Shown: positions 28,785-38,740, numbered from the stretch's first letter. The stretch: DNA of 64,000 nucleotides from an uncultured Aquimarina sp. (GCA_947498785.1 CANMLS010000027.1:1-64000), one strand, 5' to 3'. Notes: generated by a model from the letters alone, not told the origin. Numbers and translations: made by a program.

Positions 28785-29249
28785 ACTTTACTTTTTTAAA
28801 ATAACTCTTCTATGTATAGATCTTCCCCGCTATTATTCTACTAAAAACCTCTTTAAAACAAAAAACCAATTTAAAATATTGTTTTTATCAACTATCCTTT
28901 ATAAAGTATTATAATAGTTTGATAAAAATAAAATGATTTTTAGTAGTTTTTCCCCCTGAAAGCAGTGTATTTTTATCAAATCATTATAATGTCTTAATTC
29001 CTAAAAAATCTTCGTACTTCTTCATACATCTCTAAAGAGACATACGCATAACTCAAAGCATTAACTCTTCGGTATCCCATCATGGTTTAATATAAAATTA
29101 TGCCACCTAAAAAATAAAATTTTATCAATACAAAATATTTAACATTTTTATTATATAATTAACATTGTATGAATCATAAAAGTGTAAATATTACACTTAT
29201 TTGGTTAAATTTTTATATTTTTGTAAACCAACTTATATATACACACAAA
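28785..29249. other. gene-poor stretch with inverted repeat and a short ORF remnant
   Basis: Holds an imperfect inverted repeat (tttttatcaactat at 28882-28895 against atagtttgataaaaa at 28914-28928, one indel) and a 29-residue minus-strand remnant ending at 28994 (YRRVNALSYAYVSLEMYEEV). AT-rich sequence follows. The 3' half must hold the promoter of the next gene; no clear -7 box was identified. Confidence 0.4.
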
Positions 29250-30176
29250 ATGAATTCAAAACTAAAATTTAAAAGCTTGCTTTTATTAGCCTGTATTGGG
29301 TTAACTAATTGCGAAACAGAAAGTGTTAACAATGACATTAACACTACAGAAAAAGAAGAGTTACTTACTTCGAAAATGGCTAATTCTCGCCCTTATTTTA
29401 ATAAATCAAAGGATATTTTGATTGCTCAGTTTGACAATAAACCTGATGCTGATGACATTCATTCGCTTGCAGCTCTGGGTTGTATGCTAAAGCATTCTGA
29501 CTTAAGAGGTATCAAATATTTTGCGGTACAAGGGGCTTATGGTAATCAGGGAGGTAGATTTATTAACGCTGCCTCTTTATTTAATAAAATTTTTGGTTCT
29601 AAATGGGTAAATGCCAAAGCTAACAGGAACAATGCTGTAAATAAAATTAAAAATACTGTTCGTCCTATTTTAAATGCAAATGGTAAAGTTTGGGTTCAAG
29701 AAGCTGGACAGTCTACCATTACAAAATTATGGATACAAAGACTTATCGCTGAGGGTGTACCTGCATCAAGAATTAAATCGAATGTAATTGTTGTGCAACA
29801 TAGTAAATGGAATGAAGACCATACTAATAGAGCAGATCTTAATTATGTAAAAAACAAAGCTACTTATCAACAAATAGATGATGGAAACAGAGGATTTGGA
29901 AGTGCCCCAAACAGAGGCCCAAATACTCCCAGTTACAGGACAAATAATAAATCTTTTTTGAGAAGAGCAAAAAACTCCAGAAATAGAACTGCCAGAGATT
30001 ACTGGAGAGAAGCAGATAAAATTATTAAAGCTAGTGGATTTAATGCCAGTCATTCTTCTATACCTAAAGGAGGGGTTGATTTTTCGGACTGCGTAGAAAA
30101 TTATTGGATTTTTAATAGAACTCACGGACAGATAGGCAATGTTGCTAAGTTCTGGAATCGATATGTAACCAATTAA
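29250..30176 (+). CDS. Nucleoside-hydrolase-like lipoprotein
   Basis: 308 residues from ATG 29250, chosen because it opens a lipoprotein signal (MNSKLKFKSLLLLACIGLTNC); an extension of 27 residues to 29169 is unlikely. Then DILIAQFDNKPDADDIHSLA resembles the N-terminal Asp cluster of inosine-uridine nucleoside hydrolases and related DUF1593-type proteins, with acidic residues on the metal-binding loop. Further blocks: VWVQEAGQSTITKLW, VIVVQHSKWNEDHT, and GGVDFSDCVENYW near the C-terminus. Substrate is unknown; a hydrolase of glycosides or nucleosides on the outer membrane or in the periplasm is inferred. Convergent with the asparaginase gene across a shared terminator. Confidence 0.65.
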   Translation: MNSKLKFKSLLLLACIGLTNCETESVNNDINTTEKEELLTSKMANSRPYFNKSKDILIAQFDNKPDADDIHSLAALGCMLKHSDLRGIKYFAVQGAYGNQGGRFINAASLFNKIFGSKWVNAKANRNNAVNKIKNTVRPILNANGKVWVQEAGQSTITKLWIQRLIAEGVPASRIKSNVIVVQHSKWNEDHTNRADLNYVKNKATYQQIDDGNRGFGSAPNRGPNTPSYRTNNKSFLRRAKNSRNRTARDYWREADKIIKASGFNASHSSIPKGGVDFSDCVENYWIFNRTHGQIGNVAKFWNRYVTN

Positions 30177-30187
30177 CAGTATTAAAG

Positions 30188-30217
30188 AGGTTGTCTGGGA
30201 GTATTCTCAGACAACCT
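30188..30217. terminator. bidirectional terminator
   Basis: Perfect 10-bp repeat aggttgtctg / cagacaacct with a 10-nt loop; followed by tttatcttttt on the plus strand and by T-rich sequence on the minus strand. Located between convergent genes. Confidence 0.8.
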
Positions 30218-30238
30218 TTATCTTTTTAAATACTTAAT

Positions 30239-31309
30239 TTATTCTTTGTAAATTCCTATAGTAAGTTCATCGGCAGCATTCATAGTCGCACGGTACATTC
30301 CTGCAGTATTAAACTCCATTGCAACATTACCTTTATTATCTATGGCTACAATTCCACCTGTACCTCCCAAATCTTTAAGCTTTTTCTGTATTACCTCCTG
30401 AGCAGCCTCCTGAAGCGAAAGACCTCTATACTCCATCAAAGCAGAAATATCATGAGCAACCATCGCCCTAATAAAATATTCTCCCCATCCTGTACTGGAC
30501 ACGGCGCAAGTGGCATTATTTGCATAGGTTCCAGCTCCTATAATTGGAGAATCGCCAATACGGTTCCATTTTTTATTGGTCATTCCTCCTGTTGAAGTTC
30601 CAGCGGCCAAATTCCCATTTTTATCCAATGCTACACATCCCACGGTTCCAAATTTAGAATCTTTGATATATGGGTCATAAAATGCTGTTGTTTTGGTTGT
30701 TTCTTTAGTCTTTTCCTTTTCTTTTATTTTTTTCAGAGATTTCATTCTATCTTCTGTAAAGAAATATGATGGATCTACCATTTCAATATTTCTTTCTTTA
30801 GCAAATAATTCTGCTCCGTTTCCTGATAATAGAACATGAGGAGAATTCTGCATGACTTCCCGAGCTAAGTTTATTGGATTCTTAATCGTCTTTACTCCAG
30901 CAACTGCTCCTGCATTAAGTGTACTCCCATCCATAATTGATGCATCAAGTTCGTTAACGCCTTCACTATTAAAAACAGCACCTTTTCCTGCATTAAAAAG
31001 TGGAGAATTCTCAAGAATATTTATTGTCTTTTCTACAGCCTCTAGACTTGTTCCCCCTTTTTTAAGAATCTCATGCCCAACTTTTATTGCTTCCTCTAAC
31101 TTAGTTTTGTAGGCTATTTCTTTTTCTGGTGTCATATTCTTTTTCAAGATCGTTCCTGCTCCTCCATGAATTACAATTCCAAATTGGTCTCCTGGTTTTT
31201 GAATTTTTTCTGTTGTAGTTTTAACAACGAGTGCCTTGGCCGTTTCTTTTGGCTGTTCTTTGCATGCCAGAAACAACACTAAACTTAAAAATATGAGTAC
31301 TCTTTGCAT
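30239..31309 (-). CDS. Isoaspartyl peptidase / L-asparaginase (Ntn-hydrolase) lipoprotein
   Basis: 356 residues with a lipoprotein signal (VLIFLSLVLFLAC, Cys16). Ntn-hydrolase of the plant-type asparaginase family: IVIHGGAG at 46-52, FNAGKGAVFN, MDGSTLNAGAVAGV, then FGTVGCVALD with the autocatalytic nucleophile Thr222, and GTSTGGMTNKKWNRIGDSPIIGAGTYA. The precursor is expected to cleave before Thr222 into two subunits. It hydrolyses beta-aspartyl dipeptides and asparagine. Its ATG lies 2 nt after the stop of the TIR gene, so it is the second gene of a two-gene unit; whether the two act together is unknown. Confidence 0.92.
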   Translation of the reverse strand: MQRVLIFLSLVLFLACKEQPKETAKALVVKTTTEKIQKPGDQFGIVIHGGAGTILKKNMTPEKEIAYKTKLEEAIKVGHEILKKGGTSLEAVEKTINILENSPLFNAGKGAVFNSEGVNELDASIMDGSTLNAGAVAGVKTIKNPINLAREVMQNSPHVLLSGNGAELFAKERNIEMVDPSYFFTEDRMKSLKKIKEKEKTKETTKTTAFYDPYIKDSKFGTVGCVALDKNGNLAAGTSTGGMTNKKWNRIGDSPIIGAGTYANNATCAVSSTGWGEYFIRAMVAHDISALMEYRGLSLQEAAQEVIQKKLKDLGGTGGIVAIDNKGNVAMEFNTAGMYRATMNAADELTIGIYKE

Positions 31310-31311
31310 AA

Positions 31312-32295
31312 TTAAGATGATTTGTGTTTACAATAGTCTACTAATGCGATCCTTCCCTGGAAGAACCTGAAGGTTAAATGTAAGATATTTCCACCGTTAT
31401 CTTCTAGGCATAAAGATTTATTTAACTCAAAGTCATAAGGTTGATTTACGCCTCCTTCAATGGCAATATTATCTGCGTATAAGGTAAATCCTTTATTTGA
31501 TTTTAGTGCAGGTTCGATTCTACCAGAAATCAGAGGAATTTCTCCAGATTTATTAAGAATTGTAGAGCCTGACCCTTTTGTTTTTTCGATAGTGACTAAT
31601 ATATCTTCTTTAGGATTTAAATCCTTAAACATGACACCAGGATATTCGGGATGTGCAATAAGTGCAGTGTACAGTTTACGGGTTCGAATAATGAAATGTA
31701 CAAGCCCTTTTTCATCTGTAAACCCTTCAAGATAGGTCAAATTATTGGCAACCAATACGATCTTTGCATTTTTAACTAATTCTCCTTTTTCACTTTCTAT
31801 TTTAATTGTAAAAATGAAAGGTTTTGGATTAATCAGAGTAGAAATTTTAGACCATTTGCTTTTCAAAAAAGTTTGGTCCTTTTTTATTTTCTTTTCAATC
31901 AAACCTGCAAATTCATCTGGAGTTCTATCGATAAGATTTATATATCCTACAGTTTTTAATATTCCAGGAATCTCTGTATCATCAAATCTTGCTGGAAGAA
32001 TATACTCTCTACTTTCTTGAAATGCTCTAGCCTGCATCGAAACTCTTTCATGATTTGTCCATAACTTCTGATTATAAAAACCTGAAATAAACATTACTGT
32101 ATATTTTGCTCTGTTTTGATAAATCTCTGACAAATATTCATATAGGTTTTTCCCCCATAGATTTGTTTCCTCAAACAAATCATAAAAGACTTTAATTCCT
32201 CTTATTTTTAAGCTATTAGCTACTTCTTCGACATATGCCCTATTCTCTCCAGCAAAAGAAAGCGCAACATCATACTCATAATTTTTGTTTTTCAT
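31312..32295 (-). CDS. TIR-domain protein with C-terminal beta domains
   Basis: 327 residues. Residues 1-about 135 form a TIR_2-type domain: YDVALSFAGENRAYVEEVA, VFYDLFEETNLWGKNL, YTVMFISGFYNQKLWTNHE with a candidate catalytic Glu (residue 83 from this start), and a YILPARFDDTEIPG block. Bacterial TIR domains often cleave NAD+ in anti-phage systems. Residues about 150-230 look like a transthyretin/carboxypeptidase-regulatory beta domain (KNAKIVLVANNLTYLEGFTDEKG), followed by another beta-rich region ending LVDYCKHKSS. No signal peptide, so cytoplasmic. Start taken at ATG 32295 rather than GTG 32298. Whether it senses phage is inference. Confidence 0.8.
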   Translation of the reverse strand: MKNKNYEYDVALSFAGENRAYVEEVANSLKIRGIKVFYDLFEETNLWGKNLYEYLSEIYQNRAKYTVMFISGFYNQKLWTNHERVSMQARAFQESREYILPARFDDTEIPGILKTVGYINLIDRTPDEFAGLIEKKIKKDQTFLKSKWSKISTLINPKPFIFTIKIESEKGELVKNAKIVLVANNLTYLEGFTDEKGLVHFIIRTRKLYTALIAHPEYPGVMFKDLNPKEDILVTIEKTKGSGSTILNKSGEIPLISGRIEPALKSNKGFTLYADNIAIEGGVNQPYDFELNKSLCLEDNGGNILHLTFRFFQGRIALVDYCKHKSS

Positions 32296-32369
32296 CACTG
32301 ACCACTTTTTCTTTTTAACCTAAAACTGACTTATTTCTTTATTAAAAACCACTAATACAAAATTAGTTT

Positions 32370-32417
32370 CTTTTGTTGGAATATTTCCATTTTTACTAGG
32401 AAAAATTCCAACAAAAG
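32370..32417. repeat. long hairpin in the divergent region upstream of the TIR gene
   Basis: 19-bp inverted repeat with one mismatch (cttttgttggaatatttcc 32370-32388 / ggaaaaattccaacaaaag 32399-32417) and a 10-nt loop. It lies between the TIR start (32295) and the radical SAM start (32541), where no transcript ends, so a terminator role is not obvious. Confidence 0.7.
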
Positions 32418-32540
32418 TTTTACTTTTAAACCGTAAAAAAACGACTCTCATGAAATGAGTAAGAACAATTAAGCTGATATCAATCCGAAATATTTATCGA
32501 TGAATTACATCTGATTTCTAAAACAACAAAATACAAAAAG

Positions 32541-33614
32541 ATGAAACCTAAAAAACACATAAAAGGCAGAGGTGCTCAAGAAAAAACTAACAATCGATTC
32601 TTTAAAAATCACCATGAAACAAGAGATGACTTTCTTAATTATTGTCTTGCACAAGGAGAAACAATAGATAAACCGCAGACTACTTTTATTAAAACTTTTC
32701 CAAAAACTATAGTGAACAAAGTAACTAGTCCAGACGTGGGTATGATGTACTCTTTAAACCCTTATCAAGGTTGCGAACATGGTTGCGTATATTGTTATGC
32801 AAGAAATTCTCATGAATACTGGGGTTATGGAGCTGGTTTGGACTTCGAAAGTAAAATTTTAGTAAAGGAAAATGCTCCTGAATTGCTTGAGAAAAAACTG
32901 AAAAGCTCGACATGGAAAGCATATCCTATTTCACTTTCGGGAAATACCGATTGCTATCAACCCATCGAAAAGAAACTTAAAATTACACGCAGATTACTTG
33001 AGGTTTTTTTAAAATACAGGCACCCAGTTGGTATTATAACCAAAAATGCATTGATTCAAAGAGACATAGATATTTTGACTGAATTAGCAAAGCACAATCT
33101 GGTGTCAGTATTTCTATCTATCACTTCTCTAAGAGAGGAAACCCGAAGAACCTTAGAACCCAGAACAGCAAGCATAAAGAAGCGATTAGAAACTTTAGAA
33201 TTATTAAATGCATCTGGAATTTCAACCCATGTGATGATGGCACCAATAATTCCATCGATTAATAATCATGAAATACTACCACTCACAAAAGAAATTTCTC
33301 TGCGTGGAGCAAAAAGTGTTGGATATACTATAGTAAGACTTAACGGAGCAATTGGACAGCTTTTTACTACCTGGTTAGAAAATACACTTCCCGATCGTAA
33401 AGACAAAATTCTTCATCAAATTATGGAGTGTCATGAAGGAAATTTAAATGACAGTGAATTTCGTAGGAGAATGAAGGGGTCTGGAAATATTGCGGATCAA
33501 ATTCATCAACTATTTACTCTAGCAAGAAAAAAATACTTTCCTGAGGCGCAAAAGGTGCGTTTAAATTGTGATATGCACAAAGAGTATAAAAATGGACAAT
33601 TGAAGTTATTCTAA
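32541..33614 (+). CDS. Radical SAM protein, PA0069/SplB-like
   Basis: 357 residues. The radical SAM motif is CEHGCVYC (Cys78, Cys82, Cys85), which holds the [4Fe-4S] cluster that cleaves S-adenosylmethionine. MNPYQGC-type lead-in (here LNPYQGC) and AYPISLSGNTDCYQPIEK are typical of the PA0069 family, distantly related to spore photoproduct lyase. The reaction is unknown. Cytoplasmic. It is divergent from the TIR gene, and about 500 nt of largely featureless sequence follow it. Confidence 0.88.
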   Translation: MKPKKHIKGRGAQEKTNNRFFKNHHETRDDFLNYCLAQGETIDKPQTTFIKTFPKTIVNKVTSPDVGMMYSLNPYQGCEHGCVYCYARNSHEYWGYGAGLDFESKILVKENAPELLEKKLKSSTWKAYPISLSGNTDCYQPIEKKLKITRRLLEVFLKYRHPVGIITKNALIQRDIDILTELAKHNLVSVFLSITSLREETRRTLEPRTASIKKRLETLELLNASGISTHVMMAPIIPSINNHEILPLTKEISLRGAKSVGYTIVRLNGAIGQLFTTWLENTLPDRKDKILHQIMECHEGNLNDSEFRRRMKGSGNIADQIHQLFTLARKKYFPEAQKVRLNCDMHKEYKNGQLKLF

Positions 33615-34126
33615 GAGGATGTTTTATTTACTCACCTAACAATCATGAAATTAAAATAATTTAAGGAAATATTTAACTTTATGATATTTGTATTAGATTA
33701 TAAAAAACATAATTTTAGTTAACCAATTTAATATGCCAATTACATAAATATCTTTCTTATTAACCAAAAATCTCTTAAAATGAAAAATCACCCTAAACTT
33801 CTTCCAGATCATCAATCAATTTTATGTATTGATTTTATAATTTTCTGAGTTTCTAAACACAAACATCAGTGCCGTAACCTGGATTGTAACCAAAGCCCAG
33901 ATCAAAATCAAAAGTACTTTATAAAGAAAGTACCGTTTACTTTATTATCTACAAACAATGATCGATAGTAAAGTAATTGGCTACCCTATCAATACTTTTA
34001 AATAGTATTATTCTTTAAAATCCGTTCAGCTATTAAAATTAACTTTATAACATAAAGACAAAGCTCATAATTTCAGAAACCAACAACTTAATATAAATAC
34101 ATTACCAAATCTTAAAACCTAAACTT
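33615..34126. other. gene-poor region before the decayed metalloprotease
   Basis: Contains a 22-codon ORF at 33780-33848 (MKNHPKLLPDHQSILCIDF...) with no recognisable relative and a short inverted repeat around agtactttataaagaaagtac (33912-33932). The last part must hold the promoter of the degraded gene downstream. No RNA gene was recognised. Confidence 0.4.
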
Positions 34127-35025
34127 ATGGAACGCATTTTTACATTTCCTATCATTTTGTTGATGACAACATCTTTTTGTGCCCAATCCCATAACATTCA
34201 TCAACCTAAGCAACGAGTTGCTTCTACAAAAATATCAGGAAAACCTTTTGAAGAAGTTTCTCTTTTCAGTTTAAAAACTAAAAAACACTTAGTATCTATT
34301 CCGAAAGAATTTAAGAACTATGCTATTCTTTCATTGCGATCTTTTACCATAAAAAACTTTGCTTCTTCATTATCAAAAACAATGAGTTTATTGCTTCCTG
34401 GAAAAAAAACATCAATGCTATTAGAGCTTGTAAAAGATAAAGGTGACCCTCAAGAGGTTTCAGATTACATTCAGTCAATTTGTAATCAGATTGTAATATT
34501 ATACAGTAATGAAAATGTAAAAATAAAACTCTCAGGCATCAGCCTCTGGGCTTCTTCAATATCATTCAATAATCTTAATTATTATCCTAACTACCGAAAT
34601 CGAAATGGTTTTGATGCTGATCTTGGACACTTTGTAACCTATAATTATTCTGGTGGTGTCCCATGGATAAACTCAATATGTGGATTATGCACATACGATT
34701 TATCTGGTATAAATCGAAACTATAACAACACACCCTGATATTCGCGGTCAACATCTGTAATTGCACCTCTATTAGGGATCAATTTTGGATCCAATCATAC
34801 CCGTGCTTGCCTATAGAATGTTAACCATACCGCTATTGACGAATCCTAAAGTCCCGAGTGAGATGTAATGACCTAAGGGAATACCATCATGATAGAGAAA
34901 CTATCAATAAATCTAGCTGTGCAGATACTTGCAACAGCACTAGAGGAGGAAGCGACGAAGTAAGTTGTGCAGGAATTAATGAATGGTCTGACAATATTAC
35001 TTATCTCATATTTCACCCTCAATGA
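34127..35025 (+). pseudogene. decayed secreted M12 (reprolysin-like) metalloprotease with CBM-like tail
   Basis: A signal peptide (IILLMTTSFCAQ) and a central part typical of flavobacterial M12 proteases are readable: NQIVILYSNENVKIKLSGI, then NGFDADLGHFVTYNYSGGVPW, LCTYDLSGINRNYNNTP. Then a TGA stop stands where Trp is expected, and in the same frame YSRSTSVIAPLLGINFG and SNHTRACL, a TAG where Trp is expected, then NVNHTAID. The expected zinc motif HELGH has become PLLGI. More stops and a frameshift follow; the end reads SCAGINEWSDNITYLI, reminiscent of a CBM5/12 module. Several independent lesions show a genuine, not recent, pseudogene. No active-site zinc ligands remain in the motif, so even a product read through would be inactive. 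Confidence 0.8.
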
Positions 35026-35080
35026 ATTTCATAGACAACCCAAATGTTTACATTAATTTTTAACTAAAATCCAAATCATT

Positions 35081-38000
35081 ATGCTTTTTTCAAAAAACAC
35101 TATTACTGTAAAAGAAAGACTTATACTGTTTTTATTTTTATTTTTCAATGTTGTGTGCATACAAATAAAAGCTCAAGAGTTTTTTCAATTAACTGAAGAA
35201 GAAAATTTTAAAGTAGCGAAATTAGAACGCTTTGGTAAGCGTTATTTTAAAAATCAAAACAAAGGAAAAGGAAGTGGGTATAAACTTTATATGCGAAATT
35301 TATACTGGGCAAAACGAAATGCTGATGTCAACGGTCGTGTAATCAGTGACAGCAAAGTTTTAAATGAGTGTGAAAAATACCAAAAAGCATGGCAAAACAA
35401 TATTGACTCTGCTACAAAAGATGCACAAAGAAGCAGTAATTGGGCAGAGTTAGGCCCTTTTAACTGGACACGCTCAAGAAGCTGGTCTCCAGGACTAGGA
35501 AGGGTTACAGCAATAGCTGTAGAACCCATAAATCAAAAATTGATATACGCAGGATCTCCAGGAGGCGGTATCTGGAAATCTATAGATGCAGGTCAAAGTT
35601 GGAAACCTCTTGGTGATCGAATGATCAATATGTCCATTTGGGCAATAGCCATCGATCCAAATAACACCAGTATCGTATATTTAGGAAACTCTGCTGGTCA
35701 GATTATGAAATCAACAAATGGAGGAAATTCATGGTCAGAAATTTACAGAGTAAATGGTACACCAAGAAGAATTCTCATTCATCCGAACAGTGACCTCATA
35801 TTTGTAGGTACTACAGAAGCATTATACAGATCCCTTAACTCAGGAAGTTCTTTTAGTTTAGTACTAAATTCCAGAGCTGAGGATGTTGAATTCAAGCCGG
35901 GGAATACTAATGTGGTTTATGCTTGCGGAAATAGATTTTATCGATCGACTAATGGAGGTCGTTCTTTTAGTCGTATCATCAGTGGAATTACAATAACCGA
36001 GCGAATGAAAATGGCTGTAACTCCCGCAAATCCCAGTGTCGTATACTTAGTTCAAAAAAGAAAAAGCAGTTTTGGATATTTATATAGATCATTAGATGGT
36101 GGATCAAGTTTTAGCACTCGTGCGAACTATAACAGTGTATCTACAGATCAAGTATATTTTACACAAGCATCCCGGGATATGGCCATTGCTGTATCAGACA
36201 CCAATGCTAATGAAGTACATTTGGGAGGAATGAACTATTCAAGATCATTAGATGGTGGGGCAAATTTTACAACACTAGCTGCCTGGAACGAACCCAACGA
36301 CCGATCATACGTGCATGCAGATATAGAAGTTCTACAATATATAAACGGCAATATATACATAGGTACCGACGGAGGCATTTTCAGAAGTAGAGATCGTGGA
36401 GCAAATACAACTGATTTAACACAAGGAGGATTAGCAGTAAGACAGTATTATCGTATTGGTGGTGCTGCTACAGACGCTAATATGATAGTAGGAGGGGCTC
36501 AAGATAATGGAACCAATATCATGAGAGGATCAAACCGACAATTTAAAGAATGGTTGGGTGCAGACGGCATGGAATGTTTCATTGATCATAAAAATAGAAA
36601 TATCGTATACGGAACTACACAGTTTGGTACTCTGTACAAAAGTACAGATGGCGGAAATAGTATTGGGAATATTAGTAAACCTGGAGATTTCAGAGGAGAG
36701 TGGGTAACACCCTTTATGATGGATCCCATTGACAACAATACCATTTATGTTGGATATGATAATTTATATAGAAGTAACAATGGTGGAAACAGAAGTAGCT
36801 GGCGGAACATAACAGGAAGTATTAACATTGGTGGTGACTTGGATGAAATGGCAATCGCAGCTTCAAACAACAATTATATTTACATTGCTGAAGAAGATCG
36901 ACTATGGAGAACAAAGAATGGTCAAAATACAAATCCCACTTGGACCAAGGTAAGTAATTTTAGAGGAGATGTCAATTTTATCGCGGTAGATCCTAACGAC
37001 CCAGAACATGTGGCCATTGCAACGACCGGGTCAAGGGTTTATGAATCAACAAATGCTGGAAACACATGGACAAATATTAAAGGAAATTTACCTAATATTT
37101 CTGCTCAGTGTCTTGTATTTGATGACACCTCTTCCAATGGGTTATATTTAGGTATGCAATCAGGAGTTTATTATACTAATGACAATCTTAGTTCTTGGGT
37201 TCCCTTTTCAACAAATTTACCTAGAGTGCAAACAACAGATTTAGAAATTCACTATGCTACTCGAAAAATTCGTGTTGCTACCTATGGTCGCGGGATATGG
37301 GAGTCTGATCTTTATGATAAAAATACCGAAGAAATAAATCCACCTAGTGCTCTGGAGTCTCAGGTAAACGAAAAAGATGTTACATTGACCTGGAAGGATA
37401 ATTCTACCAATGAAAATGGCTTTACAATTGAGAGAAGCGATGGAAATGCTTATGAAAGAATAGACCTTGTTGGAACCGATATTCAAACCTATAAAGACGA
37501 AAATTTATCAAACGGCACATACTCCTATAGAGTTAGGGCTTATAACAGTGATAGCCAATCGAGTTATTCTAATACTATTCAAGCGATTATTGGAGATATA
37601 ATAACTCCTCCAGATGTCATCGATAGTTGCGAAGGGTGTATTATTTATGACACCAATAGTGAAGAAACTAATAATGCAGATCATTCAAAAGAAAAGGCTG
37701 CAGATGGAGATCCTAATACATATTGGCATAGCAACTGGTATGATGACAATACTTCTCATCCTCATTTTATCGCTATTGATCTGGGTAAACAAAGGGATTT
37801 GGTTGGATTTTCTTATCAAGGTAGACAAACTGGTACAACAGGTATGGTAAAAGACTATATTATATTTGGTTGGGATGGTAATAATTGGCAACAGTTGTCA
37901 ACAGGAACATTTCAAAAATCTACACTTAAACAAACAGTTGAATTTGACACTTTCAGATGTCGTTATGTTTATTTTAGAGCACTCTCTGAAGTTGATGGTA

Positions 38001-38359
38001 AAAGATGGGCATCAGTTGCAGAATTTACAGCGAGATACACTCCCTCTCAAAATGATCGTAGATTTGCTAATAAAGAGGTTTTAAATACCCCTCCTCCAAT
38101 GGTAGATCTTAGTGATTTTGACGGAATAAAAGTATTCCCCATCCCTTTTAAGGATAAACTAACAATTAAAGGAGTTACTTCCAAAAAAACTGTTCGTTCC
38201 ATACAACTTATTGGTACAAATGGAGATATTCAACGAACTAAGACATTAATAGACAACGATAATATCACTATCGACACCCATAAGTTACTCCATGGTTTTT
38301 ATATTTTACGCATAGAACAAAACGGAATACCAAAAAGTATTAAAGTTTTCAAACAATAA
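35081..38359 (+). CDS. T9SS-secreted BNR-repeat protein with Fn3 and F5/8C domains
   Basis: 1092 residues. Signal peptide (about 12-33, ending IKAQ). Residues about 130-740 hold many BNR/sortilin-like repeats of Ser/Asn-x-Asp-x-Gly-x-Ser/Thr-W type (SIDAGQSWKPLGD, STNGGNSWSEIY, SLDGGSSF, STDGGNSI, STNAGNTWTNI), a multi-bladed propeller. Then a fibronectin III domain (about 753-835), a discoidin/F5-8C domain (about 853-983; AADGDPNTYWHSNW is the usual ligand-site stretch) and a type A T9SS sorting domain (about 1015-1092, ending SIKVFKQ). Exported through T9SS to the cell surface or medium; binding or hydrolysis of glycans is plausible but unshown. It directly follows the broken metalloprotease, which may once have been a neighbour secreted by the same route. 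Confidence 0.88.
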   Translation: MLFSKNTITVKERLILFLFLFFNVVCIQIKAQEFFQLTEEENFKVAKLERFGKRYFKNQNKGKGSGYKLYMRNLYWAKRNADVNGRVISDSKVLNECEKYQKAWQNNIDSATKDAQRSSNWAELGPFNWTRSRSWSPGLGRVTAIAVEPINQKLIYAGSPGGGIWKSIDAGQSWKPLGDRMINMSIWAIAIDPNNTSIVYLGNSAGQIMKSTNGGNSWSEIYRVNGTPRRILIHPNSDLIFVGTTEALYRSLNSGSSFSLVLNSRAEDVEFKPGNTNVVYACGNRFYRSTNGGRSFSRIISGITITERMKMAVTPANPSVVYLVQKRKSSFGYLYRSLDGGSSFSTRANYNSVSTDQVYFTQASRDMAIAVSDTNANEVHLGGMNYSRSLDGGANFTTLAAWNEPNDRSYVHADIEVLQYINGNIYIGTDGGIFRSRDRGANTTDLTQGGLAVRQYYRIGGAATDANMIVGGAQDNGTNIMRGSNRQFKEWLGADGMECFIDHKNRNIVYGTTQFGTLYKSTDGGNSIGNISKPGDFRGEWVTPFMMDPIDNNTIYVGYDNLYRSNNGGNRSSWRNITGSINIGGDLDEMAIAASNNNYIYIAEEDRLWRTKNGQNTNPTWTKVSNFRGDVNFIAVDPNDPEHVAIATTGSRVYESTNAGNTWTNIKGNLPNISAQCLVFDDTSSNGLYLGMQSGVYYTNDNLSSWVPFSTNLPRVQTTDLEIHYATRKIRVATYGRGIWESDLYDKNTEEINPPSALESQVNEKDVTLTWKDNSTNENGFTIERSDGNAYERIDLVGTDIQTYKDENLSNGTYSYRVRAYNSDSQSSYSNTIQAIIGDIITPPDVIDSCEGCIIYDTNSEETNNADHSKEKAADGDPNTYWHSNWYDDNTSHPHFIAIDLGKQRDLVGFSYQGRQTGTTGMVKDYIIFGWDGNNWQQLSTGTFQKSTLKQTVEFDTFRCRYVYFRALSEVDGKRWASVAEFTARYTPSQNDRRFANKEVLNTPPPMVDLSDFDGIKVFPIPFKDKLTIKGVTSKKTVRSIQLIGTNGDIQRTKTLIDNDNITIDTHKLLHGFYILRIEQNGIPKSIKVFKQ

Positions 38360-38476
38360 TGAATCTAACGAAAGAGAAGATATCATTTTTAAGTTTATTC
38401 AAGAACAAAGACTAAGGTTTATACACAAAAGTATTTAAGGTCTTGATTTTCAAAAAATCAACTCCTAAATCCAGAA

Positions 38477-38520
38477 AAAAAGGTGTTGTTCGATATCTAG
38501 ATATCGAACAACACCTTTTT
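38477..38520. terminator. terminator of the BNR protein gene
   Basis: Perfect 21-bp inverted repeat centred at 38498-38499 (arms 38477-38497 and 38500-38520; 2-nt loop) ending in a T-run. It lies about 117 nt after the stop codon. Confidence 0.75.
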
Positions 38521-38740
38521 TATTAAACGACATCTACATGTTAAATTTTAGTTACACATAAATTTATTTATATGAATACAAAGAATTGATTCTGAATGAG
38601 GTCAGTTATTTCACCAAAACATAGTTAATTAAGTGTTAAATATCGTTAAATTCGATTAGATTATTTTTGGTTTTTTAGGCTAATTTTTTCCTTTAAATTC
38701 TTTTCATTTTTGACATTCTTCATTTTTGTTTAATCCCCTG

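Noticed and set aside
33780-33848. 22-codon ORF beginning MKNHPKLLPD
   Set aside because: No ribosome-binding, conservation or leader-peptide features visible; probably chance in AT-rich DNA.
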